Assembly (NCBI GenBank): GCA_017623655.1 | Contig: JAGAON010000007.1 | Span: 1-64,000 of the forward strand | Length of the DNA: 64,000 nucleotides | Reading direction: 5' to 3' | Origin: Prevotella sp. | GTDB taxonomy: Bacteria > Bacteroidota > Bacteroidia > Bacteroidales > Bacteroidaceae | Shown here: positions 16,806-24,738 of the stretch, in pieces | How positions within the stretch are numbered: the stretch's first letter is position 1 | How the letters are laid out: each line of letters starts with the position of its first letter | Notes under the pieces: model-generated | The model's input: the letters and a program-made list of their open reading frames with translations, nothing else | Told to the model about the DNA's origin: nothing | Database searches by the model: none | Program-made: the position numbers and the translations under genes

Positions 16806-18185
16806 ATGAAGAAACTCAATATAATCGCAATAATGTCCGCAGCTGTCCTGATGAACAGCTGTGGGCTCTACAACAAGTATGAGCGTCCGGATGTTGCCAC
16901 AGACAATATCATGCGCGATGCGGGGCAGTATGCCAACACCACCGACACCACATCCTTCGGTGACGTGGAGTGGCGCGAGGTGTTCACCGACCCGCAGTTG
17001 CAGGCACTCATACAGCAGGGACTCGACAAGAACCACGACCTGCTGAACGCGGCACTTGACGTCAAGATGGCCGAGGCTCAGCTTATGGCCGCCCGTTTGG
17101 CCTTCCTGCCGTCGTTCGCCTTTACCCCTTCCGGCACATTGTCCAAGGTCTTGGAACACGGAACGGAATGGTCCAAGGCATACGCACTGCCCGTCAACGC
17201 ATCATGGAACGCCGACCTGTTCGGCAATCTCCTGTCGCAGAACCGCAGCAGCAAGGTCGCCCTCATCGCTTCTCAAGACTACCAGCAGGCTGTCCGCAGC
17301 CGTGTGATATGCGGCATAGCCAACTGTTACTACACGCTCCTGATGCTTGACCGCCAGTATGAGATACTCGTCGAGATGGAAAAGCTCACCAAGGACACGT
17401 GGGACATGATGAAGTTGCGCAAGGAACTCAGCGGGGCGCGTGAGACAAGCGTACTCAGTTCCGAGGCATCCTACCTCAATGTGAAGGCGCAGGTAGTCGA
17501 TATGGGCAGGCAGATACATGAGACGGAGAACACGCTCTCACTGCTCACGGGACAGCAGGCACAGTCAGTGACACGCGGAAAGCTTTATGACCAGAACCTG
17601 CCAAGCACCTTCTCAGCCGGCATTCCGGTCAATATGCTCGCCAACCGCCCTGACATCCACGCCGCGGAAATGTCCCTTGCCGGATGTTTCTACAACATAC
17701 AGACGGCACGCAGCGCCTTCTATCCGGCGCTGAACTTCACCGCCACCGGCTCGTTCACCAACAGCGCGGCGCAGATAGTCAACCCCGGCCAGTTCCTCGC
17801 AAGGTTCGTCGGCAGCCTCACGCAGCCCATCTTCCAGAACGGCAAGCTCGTGGCAGGCCTGAAAGTGGCTAAGGCACAGTATGAGAAAGCGTACAACACA
17901 TGGGAGCAGGCCATACTCGCCGCAGGCTCAGAGGTAAGCGATGCCCTCGTACAGTACAACAGCAGCGACGAGAAAGGCAAGATAGACCGCCAGCAGGTGG
18001 AGGTGCTCAAGAAGAACGTAAGCCATACCCGCGACCTCTTCAAGATGGGCTCAAGCACATACTTGGAAGTCATCACGGCACAGAGCCAGCTGCTTAACGC
18101 TGAGATATCACAGGTAACCGACGACTTTAACAAGATGCAGGCGGTGGTAAGCCTTTACTCTGCTCTTGGCGGCGGAAGGAAATAA
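16806..18185 (+). CDS. RND outer-membrane factor (OprM/TolC type)
   Basis: A 459-residue outer-membrane lipoprotein channel, third part of the pump, starting 16 bases after the pump gene. The signal MKKLNIIAIMSAAVLMNSCG gives a lipidated Cys19. Two repeated OEP domains follow: the first has EWREVFTDPQLQALIQQGL and AALDVKMAEAQLMAARLAFLPS, the second NRPDIHAAEMSLAGCFYNI and FYPALNFTATGSF. The ADIRAAE-like motif (DIHAAE) is characteristic of the NodT subfamily. Confidence 0.93.
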   Translation: MKKLNIIAIMSAAVLMNSCGLYNKYERPDVATDNIMRDAGQYANTTDTTSFGDVEWREVFTDPQLQALIQQGLDKNHDLLNAALDVKMAEAQLMAARLAFLPSFAFTPSGTLSKVLEHGTEWSKAYALPVNASWNADLFGNLLSQNRSSKVALIASQDYQQAVRSRVICGIANCYYTLLMLDRQYEILVEMEKLTKDTWDMMKLRKELSGARETSVLSSEASYLNVKAQVVDMGRQIHETENTLSLLTGQQAQSVTRGKLYDQNLPSTFSAGIPVNMLANRPDIHAAEMSLAGCFYNIQTARSAFYPALNFTATGSFTNSAAQIVNPGQFLARFVGSLTQPIFQNGKLVAGLKVAKAQYEKAYNTWEQAILAAGSEVSDALVQYNSSDEKGKIDRQQVEVLKKNVSHTRDLFKMGSSTYLEVITAQSQLLNAEISQVTDDFNKMQAVVSLYSALGGGRK

Positions 18186-18209
18186 TGGTCACTTTAACAC
18201 ATTTCTCTT

Positions 18210-19001
18210 ATGAACAACATTTCAGACAAGGCAGTCATCAGCCCCAACGCGCAGATAGGACAGAACGTGACGATATATCCGTTCGTATATGTTGAGGACG
18301 ATGTCGTCATCGGCGACAACTGCATTATATACCCCGGAGTGAACCTGATGAACGGCACACGTCTCGGAAAAGGGAACACCATATACCAGAACACCGTCAT
18401 CGGAGCGCAGCCGCAAGACTTCAACTACAAGGGCGGAAGCACCCTTTGCGTCATCGGCGAGAACAACATCATCCGTGAGAACGTTGTCATCAACCGCGCC
18501 ACATACGCAGACGGACAGACACTTATAGGCAATGACAACTTCATCATGGAGGGAGTACACATCAGTCACGACGTGAAAATCGGTGACAAGAACGTCTTTG
18601 GCTACGGCACAAAGATTGCCGGCGACTGCGAAATCGGCAATTTCGTCATCTTCTCGTCCGGTGTCATCGCCAACCCCGCCGTCCGCGTGGGCGACGCCGT
18701 TATGGTACAGACCGGCGGACGCTTCTCGAAAGACATACCGCCATACATCGTCGCAGGCGGAAGCCCCATCAAGTACGGCGGCATAAACGCATTCGTCATC
18801 GACCGGATCAACATCACAGGCAAGGTGAAAGGCCACATAGCCAACGCCTATCGCCTTGTGTTCCACGGGCAGGACGCGCTTGTCAACGTCTGCGCCCAGA
18901 TAGACCAGCAGATTCCGAAAGGCGAGGAGATAGACAACATCGTCAAGTTCCTCAAGGAATCAAAGCTCGGCATCATCGCGAAGATGCAGGGAGCGGATTA
19001 G
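18210..19001 (+). CDS. lpxA: LpxA-like UDP-GlcNAc O-acyltransferase
   Basis: A 263-residue left-handed beta-helix acyltransferase, first-step lipid A enzyme type (transfer of a hydroxyacyl chain from ACP to UDP-GlcNAc). Hexapeptide repeats fill residues 1-185. The signature VIGAQPQDFNYKG at 63-75 and HISHD at 117-121 (H120 matching the catalytic histidine) are kept. The C-terminal helices (IANAYRLVFHGQDALV) follow. It lies 24 bases after the efflux channel, probably in the same transcript. Bacteroidales often carry lpxA with lpxD and lpxC, and those partners are absent here, so this may be a second copy with a related role. Confidence 0.82.
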   Translation: MNNISDKAVISPNAQIGQNVTIYPFVYVEDDVVIGDNCIIYPGVNLMNGTRLGKGNTIYQNTVIGAQPQDFNYKGGSTLCVIGENNIIRENVVINRATYADGQTLIGNDNFIMEGVHISHDVKIGDKNVFGYGTKIAGDCEIGNFVIFSSGVIANPAVRVGDAVMVQTGGRFSKDIPPYIVAGGSPIKYGGINAFVIDRINITGKVKGHIANAYRLVFHGQDALVNVCAQIDQQIPKGEEIDNIVKFLKESKLGIIAKMQGAD

Positions 19002-19058
19002 GCAAGACGGCTGCCGCAGCCCGAAGCGATATATGTCAAGATGATAATACAACATTTA

Positions 19059-19066
19059 TATCTTTG
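19059..19066 (+). promoter_or_regulatory. Promoter -7 element ahead of the TPR gene
   Basis: TATCTTTG followed by CAC, start near 19072. A terminator-like hairpin begins only 13 bases later (19085), so a transcript from here would have to read through it to reach 19154. Confidence 0.4.
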
Positions 19067-19084
19067 CACTTTTTGATAATTCCG

Positions 19085-19118
19085 AAGGCAGGTTGTTGTG
19101 AAACACCCTGCCTTTTTT
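19085..19118 (+). terminator. Hairpin terminator after lpxA / possible attenuator
   Basis: Stem AAGGCAGG (19085-19092) with CCTGCCTT (19107-19114), followed by TTTT. It fits the end of the efflux-lpxA transcript. Confidence 0.65.
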
Positions 19119-19153
19119 ACTTTCCCCGAAAACAAACGTAACTGTCATACCTT

Positions 19154-20083
19154 ATGAAACACCATACATCCATACTTGCAAGAACAAATGTCTTGCGCAG
19201 ACCAGCGGGAATGCTGTGCCTTATTCTCGCCCTTTTCATGCTGGCGACAGACCTGCCGGCACAGAAACGCAAAACCTCGCGGCGCAAGAAAAGCCGCACA
19301 GCCGCCGTGGCCAAGCCACAGTCCGCAGCGTCCATAGTGCCCCTTGACTCGCTCATCGGCAAGGCATACGCCGGCACGGTAGGCCGGACCGTGGTCGATT
19401 TCTTCGGCACCCGCACCACATACGGCGACGTAACGCAGCAGATATACATCTGGCATGACAGCACAGCCGTCATCAACCAGCGCGGAGGCGACACGGAGAC
19501 ATACCTCTTCCTGCCCTACACCCTCGACGGTTCCACGCTGACCGTAGGACAGTTCAGGTACACAACCGTAAAGGACGGCCATGCACTGCAAATGCAGAAA
19601 ACCACAGAAAACAACGAGACACGTCAGGGAACACTGTCGCAGACAGACCCCTCCATGATGGTCAACGCCCTCTTCCTCTACGGCAAACACCTCGACGGAA
19701 TGACCATACAGACCGAGGAAGACAAGGCGAACGCCCTTACCTGCCTCAACATAGCGGCGGAACACGGCAACGCCGATGCGCAACAGTACCTGTATTCATA
19801 TTATAAAAAGAAGGCGGAAAGCGGCGACACCGACGCCATCAAGCGTCTGCTGGCTCTCGAAACAGCCGCCGGCAACTACACCGAGGCACACAAATACTGC
19901 GATATGCTAATAGTCAAAGACCCGCAGACACCGGCGTGGCTGTGTGAGAAAGGCAACCTGTACATAAAGGAAGGCAAACTCTCTGACGCGAAAAAGATAT
20001 ACAAGAAGATAAAGAAACAGGACAAGGAGTATTACGACACGTCCGCCCATCCGTTCCTGCAACACATGAGAGGCGGAAAATAA
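19154..20083 (+). CDS. Secreted TPR/Sel1-like protein of unknown function
   Basis: A 309-residue protein with an N-terminal hydrophobic segment (MLCLILALFMLATDLPAQ, about 20-37) that looks like a signal peptide. A basic linker follows (KRKTSRRKKSRT). The middle (about 60-170) is a beta-rich region with no family I recognise. The C-terminal 120 residues carry Sel1/TPR-like helices (ALTCLNIAAEHGNADAQQYL, LCEKGNLYIKEGKLSDAKK). Repeats of this kind bind partner proteins. It probably sits in the periplasm or outer membrane. It is followed by repeat-rich DNA. Confidence 0.7.
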   Translation: MKHHTSILARTNVLRRPAGMLCLILALFMLATDLPAQKRKTSRRKKSRTAAVAKPQSAASIVPLDSLIGKAYAGTVGRTVVDFFGTRTTYGDVTQQIYIWHDSTAVINQRGGDTETYLFLPYTLDGSTLTVGQFRYTTVKDGHALQMQKTTENNETRQGTLSQTDPSMMVNALFLYGKHLDGMTIQTEEDKANALTCLNIAAEHGNADAQQYLYSYYKKKAESGDTDAIKRLLALETAAGNYTEAHKYCDMLIVKDPQTPAWLCEKGNLYIKEGKLSDAKKIYKKIKKQDKEYYDTSAHPFLQHMRGGK

Positions 20084-20136
20084 AGCACCGTCAGGTGCCG
20101 GCAACAATAGTCACGGCATCCTTGCACAAACAATAT

Positions 20137-20300
20137 TGTCAAGGCCAAGGAAAGCGTGTATAAAAGGCGCTTGCACGGCAAAATGCCGTGCCTACTATTA
20201 TACCGCAAAACAAAAGGGTGCCGATTACACGGTAAACAGGTGCTGATTACATAACAAAAGGGTGCTGATTACATTGTAATCAGCACCCTTTTGTTATGGC
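20137..20300. repeat. 99-bp dispersed repeat, copy 2, plus AATCAGCACC array
   Basis: 20137-20235 matches 4561-4659 at about 90 of 99 positions, including the palindrome CACGGCAaaaTGCCGTG. It runs into a hairpin array at 20214-20295 whose last hairpin is the perfect AAAGGGTGCTGATTACA / TGTAATCAGCACCCTTT type. This follows the TPR gene in the 20084-20569 gap. Confidence 0.7.
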
Positions 20301-20330
20301 GTTTATAACGTCTTGAATTGCAATATCTTG

Positions 20331-20491
20331 TAAGGACGTACCTTTGTGCGTCCGAATCGCCGCATTTCATAATGCCGACAGGCGAACATATCCCGCACCG
20401 GCGGACGCACCAAGGTGTGTCCCTACAACGCGGTTTGTCATTTTCCGGCAGGAGGAGTGCGGCGGTTACGATGTAATCAGCACCCTTTTGC
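20331..20491. repeat. Two GGACGCACC-type palindromes and a hairpin half-module
   Basis: Degenerate GGACGTACCTTTGTGCGTCC near 20335-20354, a second copy near 20402-20427, and a lone TGTAATCAGCACCCTTTTGC at 20473-20492. All lie between the TPR gene and the end of the PL11 gene. Nothing coding is apparent here. Confidence 0.55.
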
Positions 20492-20569
20492 GGACATATC
20501 CGCCGGCAGGGGACTGCCACACCGTGTGTGCACGCAGCTTTACCGGCGTCTTTACCAATAACAAACGGT

Positions 20570-22714
20570 TTACTTGAACAGGTCGGGAAGGTAGTAACCG
20601 AGGTGCGGAGGCTGGTTGTACGCCACATTCTGCCATACTATTCCCATGCGGTATATGTGGTCGTGCATCGGCGTTACGACACGGTAGTCCGTGGGAATGT
20701 TGGTCGTGAAGATGTTAAGGTGCGAGTTGTCGCTTGCGTCATAGAGTATTATCTCCTCGCGCCAGTCACCGAAGAGGTCGGCTTGCAGGCACGGGGTGGC
20801 CTTCGTTCCGTTGCACGACACTGAGTTACCCCAATCGCTCAGGTCCTTTCCGCTTACCGGTACGTGCTCCACTTCCTCACCGTTCCATTTGGCTATATAA
20901 TAGTTTTGCCGCGGTCTCTGTCCGCGCGCCATGCCCGGCCACTGTCCTCCGGGAGCACGCATCCTCAGTGAATCACGCTGCATTGGACGCTGTCCCATAC
21001 GCATACCGCGGCCACCGGCCTGCCCGCCGGAACTTTGCCGGTCACGCCATTGCCCCTGTCCCTGCCTGTCACGACGGCTGTTCTGTCTCGTGTCTGTCGT
21101 CATCGGGCTGCCGGGTTTCATTCCCCTGCCACCGTTTCCTATCAGTTCATCCTGCAAATCGCCGTCCCAATAGATGCGGAAATTCTGCGGAGTCCATCCC
21201 TGCGTATGTTTTATCACGTCGCCGTTGACGGCATATATGGTCTTGGAGTCGGAACACCACATCTCGTATCCCCTGTGGTTGGCGTCGATGTCAGCGGCCA
21301 GTCCGCGGCCGGTATCCTCCGGTCCGTTCGTGCGGACGAGTATTTCTCCGGTGCGTGCGTCACGCAGGTCCAAGCCGTACGGACGTGACTCGTGAACCAT
21401 GAAGTACTCCAATCCGGGACGGTCGGGGTCGAGATCCGCCAGATGCTGCGCGTCGCCATGGCCGAGGCCGGTGCTGTAAAGCAAGGTACCGTCATGGTCT
21501 ATCGCGGCTGAGCCATACGTTATCTCGTCGCATCCGTCACCATCGACATCGCCTACGGCTATGCTGTGCGCTCCCTGTCCGTAGGCCGTGGCCGGCAAAT
21601 CCTTCGCCGAGGCCACCACATTGCCTGCGCCGTCCGTCACGTTCCATTCACTTCTTGACGTGCTTGCGTGCAGCCAGCGCGGGTTGAGGGTCTTACCGTC
21701 GAAATCGACAGCCCAGAGGTAAGAGCGTGTGTAATATCCGCGGCACATGACAACGGACGGGTTCTGCGTCTTTCCGCCAAGGAACGCCACGCAGGCGAGG
21801 TAACGTTCGCTGCGGTTTCCGTAGAAGTCACCCCACCCCTCGGCGTACTCCGGCGCCCCGCCAACGGTGAAGGCGCGGTTGGGATTATAATATATGGTGT
21901 GCACGGCGTGACCGTCCTTGCCGTTGAACACGGTGAGATATTCCGGTCCGGTGAGTATATGGCCGCCCTTGTTGCGGTAGTCGGCCTCGTTGTCGGCAGC
22001 CTTTATGGTCGCGTCCGTGGCGGCAAGGGTGACATAGTCGCCTTTGCCGTCCTTCGAGCCGGGGGCAGTCTTGCACACCATCTCCGCCTTGCCGTCACCG
22101 TCAAGGTCATAGACCATGAACTGTGTGTAATGCGCTCCGGCACGGATGTTGCGCCCGAGGCTGACACGCCACATAAGGATGCCTTCGGGTTTGTAGCAGT
22201 CAAGGAAGACTTCTCCCGTATATCCGGTGTGTGAATTGTCGTGGGCGTTGCTGGGATCCCATTTGAGTATTATCTCATACTCGCCGTCTCCATCCACGTC
22301 CGCAGCCGAACAGTCGTTCGGTGTGTATGTACACGTTGAGCCGTCGGGCATGGTCTGCTCCAAGGGTCGTATCAGCGGTACGGAGAGATAGGGCTTGTCC
22401 CACGGCCGTACCTCGTCACTCGTCTCGCTGACAGCGCCATCTACCACCGTCTGCACGGAGTAGCGGCTGGACGGGGTGCCCGCCTCGTCAACATAACAGG
22501 TCTTTCCGGAAAGTGAGGAAACGATTGTCTCGCCGTCACGGAGAAGGTTGAACGTGGTGCCGTCAGAATCCGTTGACAGGAAGCGCCAACTGACAAACAC
22601 GCCTTTTTCGGCAGGTAAAGCCACGACACCACGCGACAGCCGCTCCACGTATGTCTGCGCATGAACGGAGAGAAGCACCAGCATGGTGATGGCGGTAAGT
22701 AAGGTTCTTTTCAT
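20570..22714 (-). CDS. Rhamnogalacturonan lyase, polysaccharide lyase family 11
   Basis: A 714-residue secreted lyase that cleaves the rhamnose-galacturonate backbone of pectin by beta-elimination. A signal peptide (1-19, ending VHA|Q) is followed by an N-terminal beta domain (20-110) and the eight-bladed propeller. DxDGDG-type calcium sites are seen at 139-144, 203-208 and 389-394, and the family motif TYTPNDCSAADVDGDGEYE at 129-147. The C-terminal blade keeps GTKATPCLQADLFGDWREE. Residues about 526-604 form a Gly/Arg/Gln-rich low-complexity insert not expected in this family. The gene is divergent from the uronate-type transporters, fitting a pectin locus. Confidence 0.9.
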   Translation of the reverse strand: MKRTLLTAITMLVLLSVHAQTYVERLSRGVVALPAEKGVFVSWRFLSTDSDGTTFNLLRDGETIVSSLSGKTCYVDEAGTPSSRYSVQTVVDGAVSETSDEVRPWDKPYLSVPLIRPLEQTMPDGSTCTYTPNDCSAADVDGDGEYEIILKWDPSNAHDNSHTGYTGEVFLDCYKPEGILMWRVSLGRNIRAGAHYTQFMVYDLDGDGKAEMVCKTAPGSKDGKGDYVTLAATDATIKAADNEADYRNKGGHILTGPEYLTVFNGKDGHAVHTIYYNPNRAFTVGGAPEYAEGWGDFYGNRSERYLACVAFLGGKTQNPSVVMCRGYYTRSYLWAVDFDGKTLNPRWLHASTSRSEWNVTDGAGNVVASAKDLPATAYGQGAHSIAVGDVDGDGCDEITYGSAAIDHDGTLLYSTGLGHGDAQHLADLDPDRPGLEYFMVHESRPYGLDLRDARTGEILVRTNGPEDTGRGLAADIDANHRGYEMWCSDSKTIYAVNGDVIKHTQGWTPQNFRIYWDGDLQDELIGNGGRGMKPGSPMTTDTRQNSRRDRQGQGQWRDRQSSGGQAGGRGMRMGQRPMQRDSLRMRAPGGQWPGMARGQRPRQNYYIAKWNGEEVEHVPVSGKDLSDWGNSVSCNGTKATPCLQADLFGDWREEIILYDASDNSHLNIFTTNIPTDYRVVTPMHDHIYRMGIVWQNVAYNQPPHLGYYLPDLFK

Positions 22715-22808
22715 TATCTAAGTTAGTTTTAGTTAGTTATACTATCATTTGACGCAACGCACGCGAAAAGGTTTAACACCTGACAGCGCATAGCCCGGAA
22801 ATGTAAAA

Positions 22809-22836
22809 CGGCGGCGGAGTTCACGTTCCGCCGCCG
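22809..22836 (-). terminator. GC-rich hairpin in the PL11 leader
   Basis: A perfect 10-bp stem (22809-22818 with 22827-22836), followed on the minus strand by GTTTTAC. It lies between the promoter at 22914 and the PL11 start at 22714, so it could act as an attenuator or as the end of a short leader RNA. Confidence 0.45.
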
Positions 22837-22913
22837 CCATTCGCTGTAAATAGTGCACGCAAGGCCACGGTCTCAACGTGCCATACAATTTGGTTGTTTA
22901 AGTTTGTACGGAG

Positions 22914-22921
22914 CAAAGTTA
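22914..22921 (-). promoter_or_regulatory. Promoter of the PL11 lyase
   Basis: TAACTTTG on the minus strand; start near 22907, leader about 190 bases. A TTTG lies about 23 bases upstream, slightly farther than usual. Confidence 0.45.
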
Positions 22922-23007
22922 GCATTTTTTCCCATATCAGACGGCAAATATACAGTTAACAAAGTTTAATTGATGCTTTATTCTGTATATGTATGCCATA
23001 TTTTTAT

Positions 23008-23015
23008 TACCTTTG
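23008..23015 (+). promoter_or_regulatory. Promoter of the first hexuronate-type transporter
   Basis: TACCTTTG followed by CACGG; start near 23022, 25 bases before the chosen ATG at 23047. It supports that start over the upstream one at 22993. Confidence 0.5.
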
Positions 23016-23046
23016 CACGGTAAACCACGTTACTGAACCAACAACT

Positions 23047-24534
23047 ATGAGCCCTATCATAACAGCCAAAAAGACCAATTTCAGATGGATGATGTGTAGC
23101 ATCCTTTTCTTTGCTACCATGATAAACTACATGGACAGACAGGTACTGTCGCTGACATGGAAAGACTTTATCGCTCCGGAATTTGCATGGAATGACGAGG
23201 ATTACGGCCGCCTCACCTCGACATTCTCGCTGGTATATGCCGTAAGTCTGCTGTTTGCCGGCAGGTTCATAGACGTGATAGGGGCGAAAAAGGGCTACAC
23301 ATGGGCTGTGGCGGTATGGAGTTTCGGCGCGATACTGCACGCGTTCTGCGGCATAGCCACGTGCGGAATAGAGACGGGAGAATGGTTCGTGGGGTTCAAC
23401 GAGGCGAAAGAGACACTGCGCGCATTTAGGGTGCCGGGGCTGTTGATAACCACCACGAGCATATACCTGTTCATGGTATGCCGCAGCATCCTCGCAATAG
23501 GACAGGCGGGAAACTTCCCCGCCGCCGTGAAAGTGACATCCGTATATTTCCCGAAGAAAGACACGGCGTATGCCATAAGCATCTTTAACAACGGCGCATC
23601 AGTCGGAGCGCTCATAGCTCCGGTAACTATACCGGTGCTGGCAAGCCACTTCGGATGGGAAATGGCGTTCTTCGCAATAGGCGCATTGGGCTATCTGTGG
23701 GTCATAATATGGCTTATGATGTATGCAAAGCCGCAGGATAACGACCATGTAAACCAGGCGGAATACAACTACATAATGCAGGATGAGGACAACGTTGACT
23801 ATAATTTGCGGAAACAGCGGGAAGCGGACAAGGCGCAAAAGGCGGAAAAACGCATAGGAATGCTTAAATGCTTCACCGACATTCGCACGTGGGCCCTGAT
23901 AGCGGGAAAGTTCATGACGGACGGCGTATGGTGGTTCTTCCTGTTCTGGACACCTGTTTACATATCCGACTTCTATGGATATACCTCCGACTCACCAATG
24001 GGTATGTCACTCATTGTGCTGCTCTACCTCGTGTCAATGCTGTCCATCGGCGGAGCATACCTGCCCACATACTTCATGAACAACAACGGCATGACACCAT
24101 ACGCAAGCCGCATACGGGCCATGCTCTTATTCGCAATAATACAGCTTTTGGGATTTCTCGCGGTGCCGCTTGGATTCATATCTCCATGGCTTTTCGTGAT
24201 AATAATAGGCCTGCAATGCGCATCACACCAGAGTTGGTCGGCAAACATCTACTCAATGGTGGGCGACTTCTTTCCCAAAAACACAATAGGCACGGTGACA
24301 GGCATCATAGGAATGGCGGGAGGACTGGCCTCTTACCTGATCATGAGATACTCGGGAAGCCTGTTCACATACGCCGACAACGCCGGCGAGACATTCTCTT
24401 TCCTTGACTATCACGGCAAACAAGCCGCATACATGATCATGTTCTGCTGTTTCTCCGTGATGTATCTCATCGGTTGGGGCATAATGAAACTACTCATACC
24501 GAAGTATGATTCCACACGAAAGAAAGACCAATAA
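23047..24534 (+). CDS. MFS transporter, anion:cation symporter family (hexuronate, ExuT-like)
   Basis: A 495-residue inner-membrane transporter with about 12 helices. It starts at 23047 because the 18 residues before it lie ahead of the promoter start. Helix 1 reads WMMCSILFFATMINYMDRQVLSL, the DRQ signature of the ACS family that imports glucuronate and galacturonate by proton symport. The loop at about 75-110 and the FPAAVKVTSVYFPKKD motif are typical. A charged cytosolic loop near 250-280 (KQREADKAQKAEKR) is longer than usual. It is adjacent to a near-identical family member and divergent from the PL11 gene, which suggests import of pectin-derived uronates. Confidence 0.87.
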   Translation: MSPIITAKKTNFRWMMCSILFFATMINYMDRQVLSLTWKDFIAPEFAWNDEDYGRLTSTFSLVYAVSLLFAGRFIDVIGAKKGYTWAVAVWSFGAILHAFCGIATCGIETGEWFVGFNEAKETLRAFRVPGLLITTTSIYLFMVCRSILAIGQAGNFPAAVKVTSVYFPKKDTAYAISIFNNGASVGALIAPVTIPVLASHFGWEMAFFAIGALGYLWVIIWLMMYAKPQDNDHVNQAEYNYIMQDEDNVDYNLRKQREADKAQKAEKRIGMLKCFTDIRTWALIAGKFMTDGVWWFFLFWTPVYISDFYGYTSDSPMGMSLIVLLYLVSMLSIGGAYLPTYFMNNNGMTPYASRIRAMLLFAIIQLLGFLAVPLGFISPWLFVIIIGLQCASHQSWSANIYSMVGDFFPKNTIGTVTGIIGMAGGLASYLIMRYSGSLFTYADNAGETFSFLDYHGKQAAYMIMFCCFSVMYLIGWGIMKLLIPKYDSTRKKDQ

Positions 24535-24621
24535 AATAATTAAAGGCAAGCAAACCAACTAAAAATTGTTAAATATAAAGGCGGAGGTTACTACATCTTT
24601 ACTTATGTCAAGATATTTTAG

Positions 24622-24629
24622 TAACTTTG
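24622..24629 (+). promoter_or_regulatory. Promoter of the second hexuronate-type transporter
   Basis: TAACTTTG followed by CAT; start near 24636, leader about 100 bases. The -33 region is weak. It implies that the two transporters are expressed separately. Confidence 0.45.
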
Positions 24630-24738
24630 CATAGTTGCGCTTTCCCGGTGAAAGGGCGGCAGAATCCCCGGCAAACAGCCACATACGCTAACCTGACAAC
24701 TTTGTAAAACATAACAAATATAACTAATAAACTAATCA

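Noticed and set aside
18222..18866. 214-codon minus-strand frame over lpxA
   Set aside because: Shadow of the hexapeptide-repeat gene; Val/Asp-rich translation reflects the repeat.
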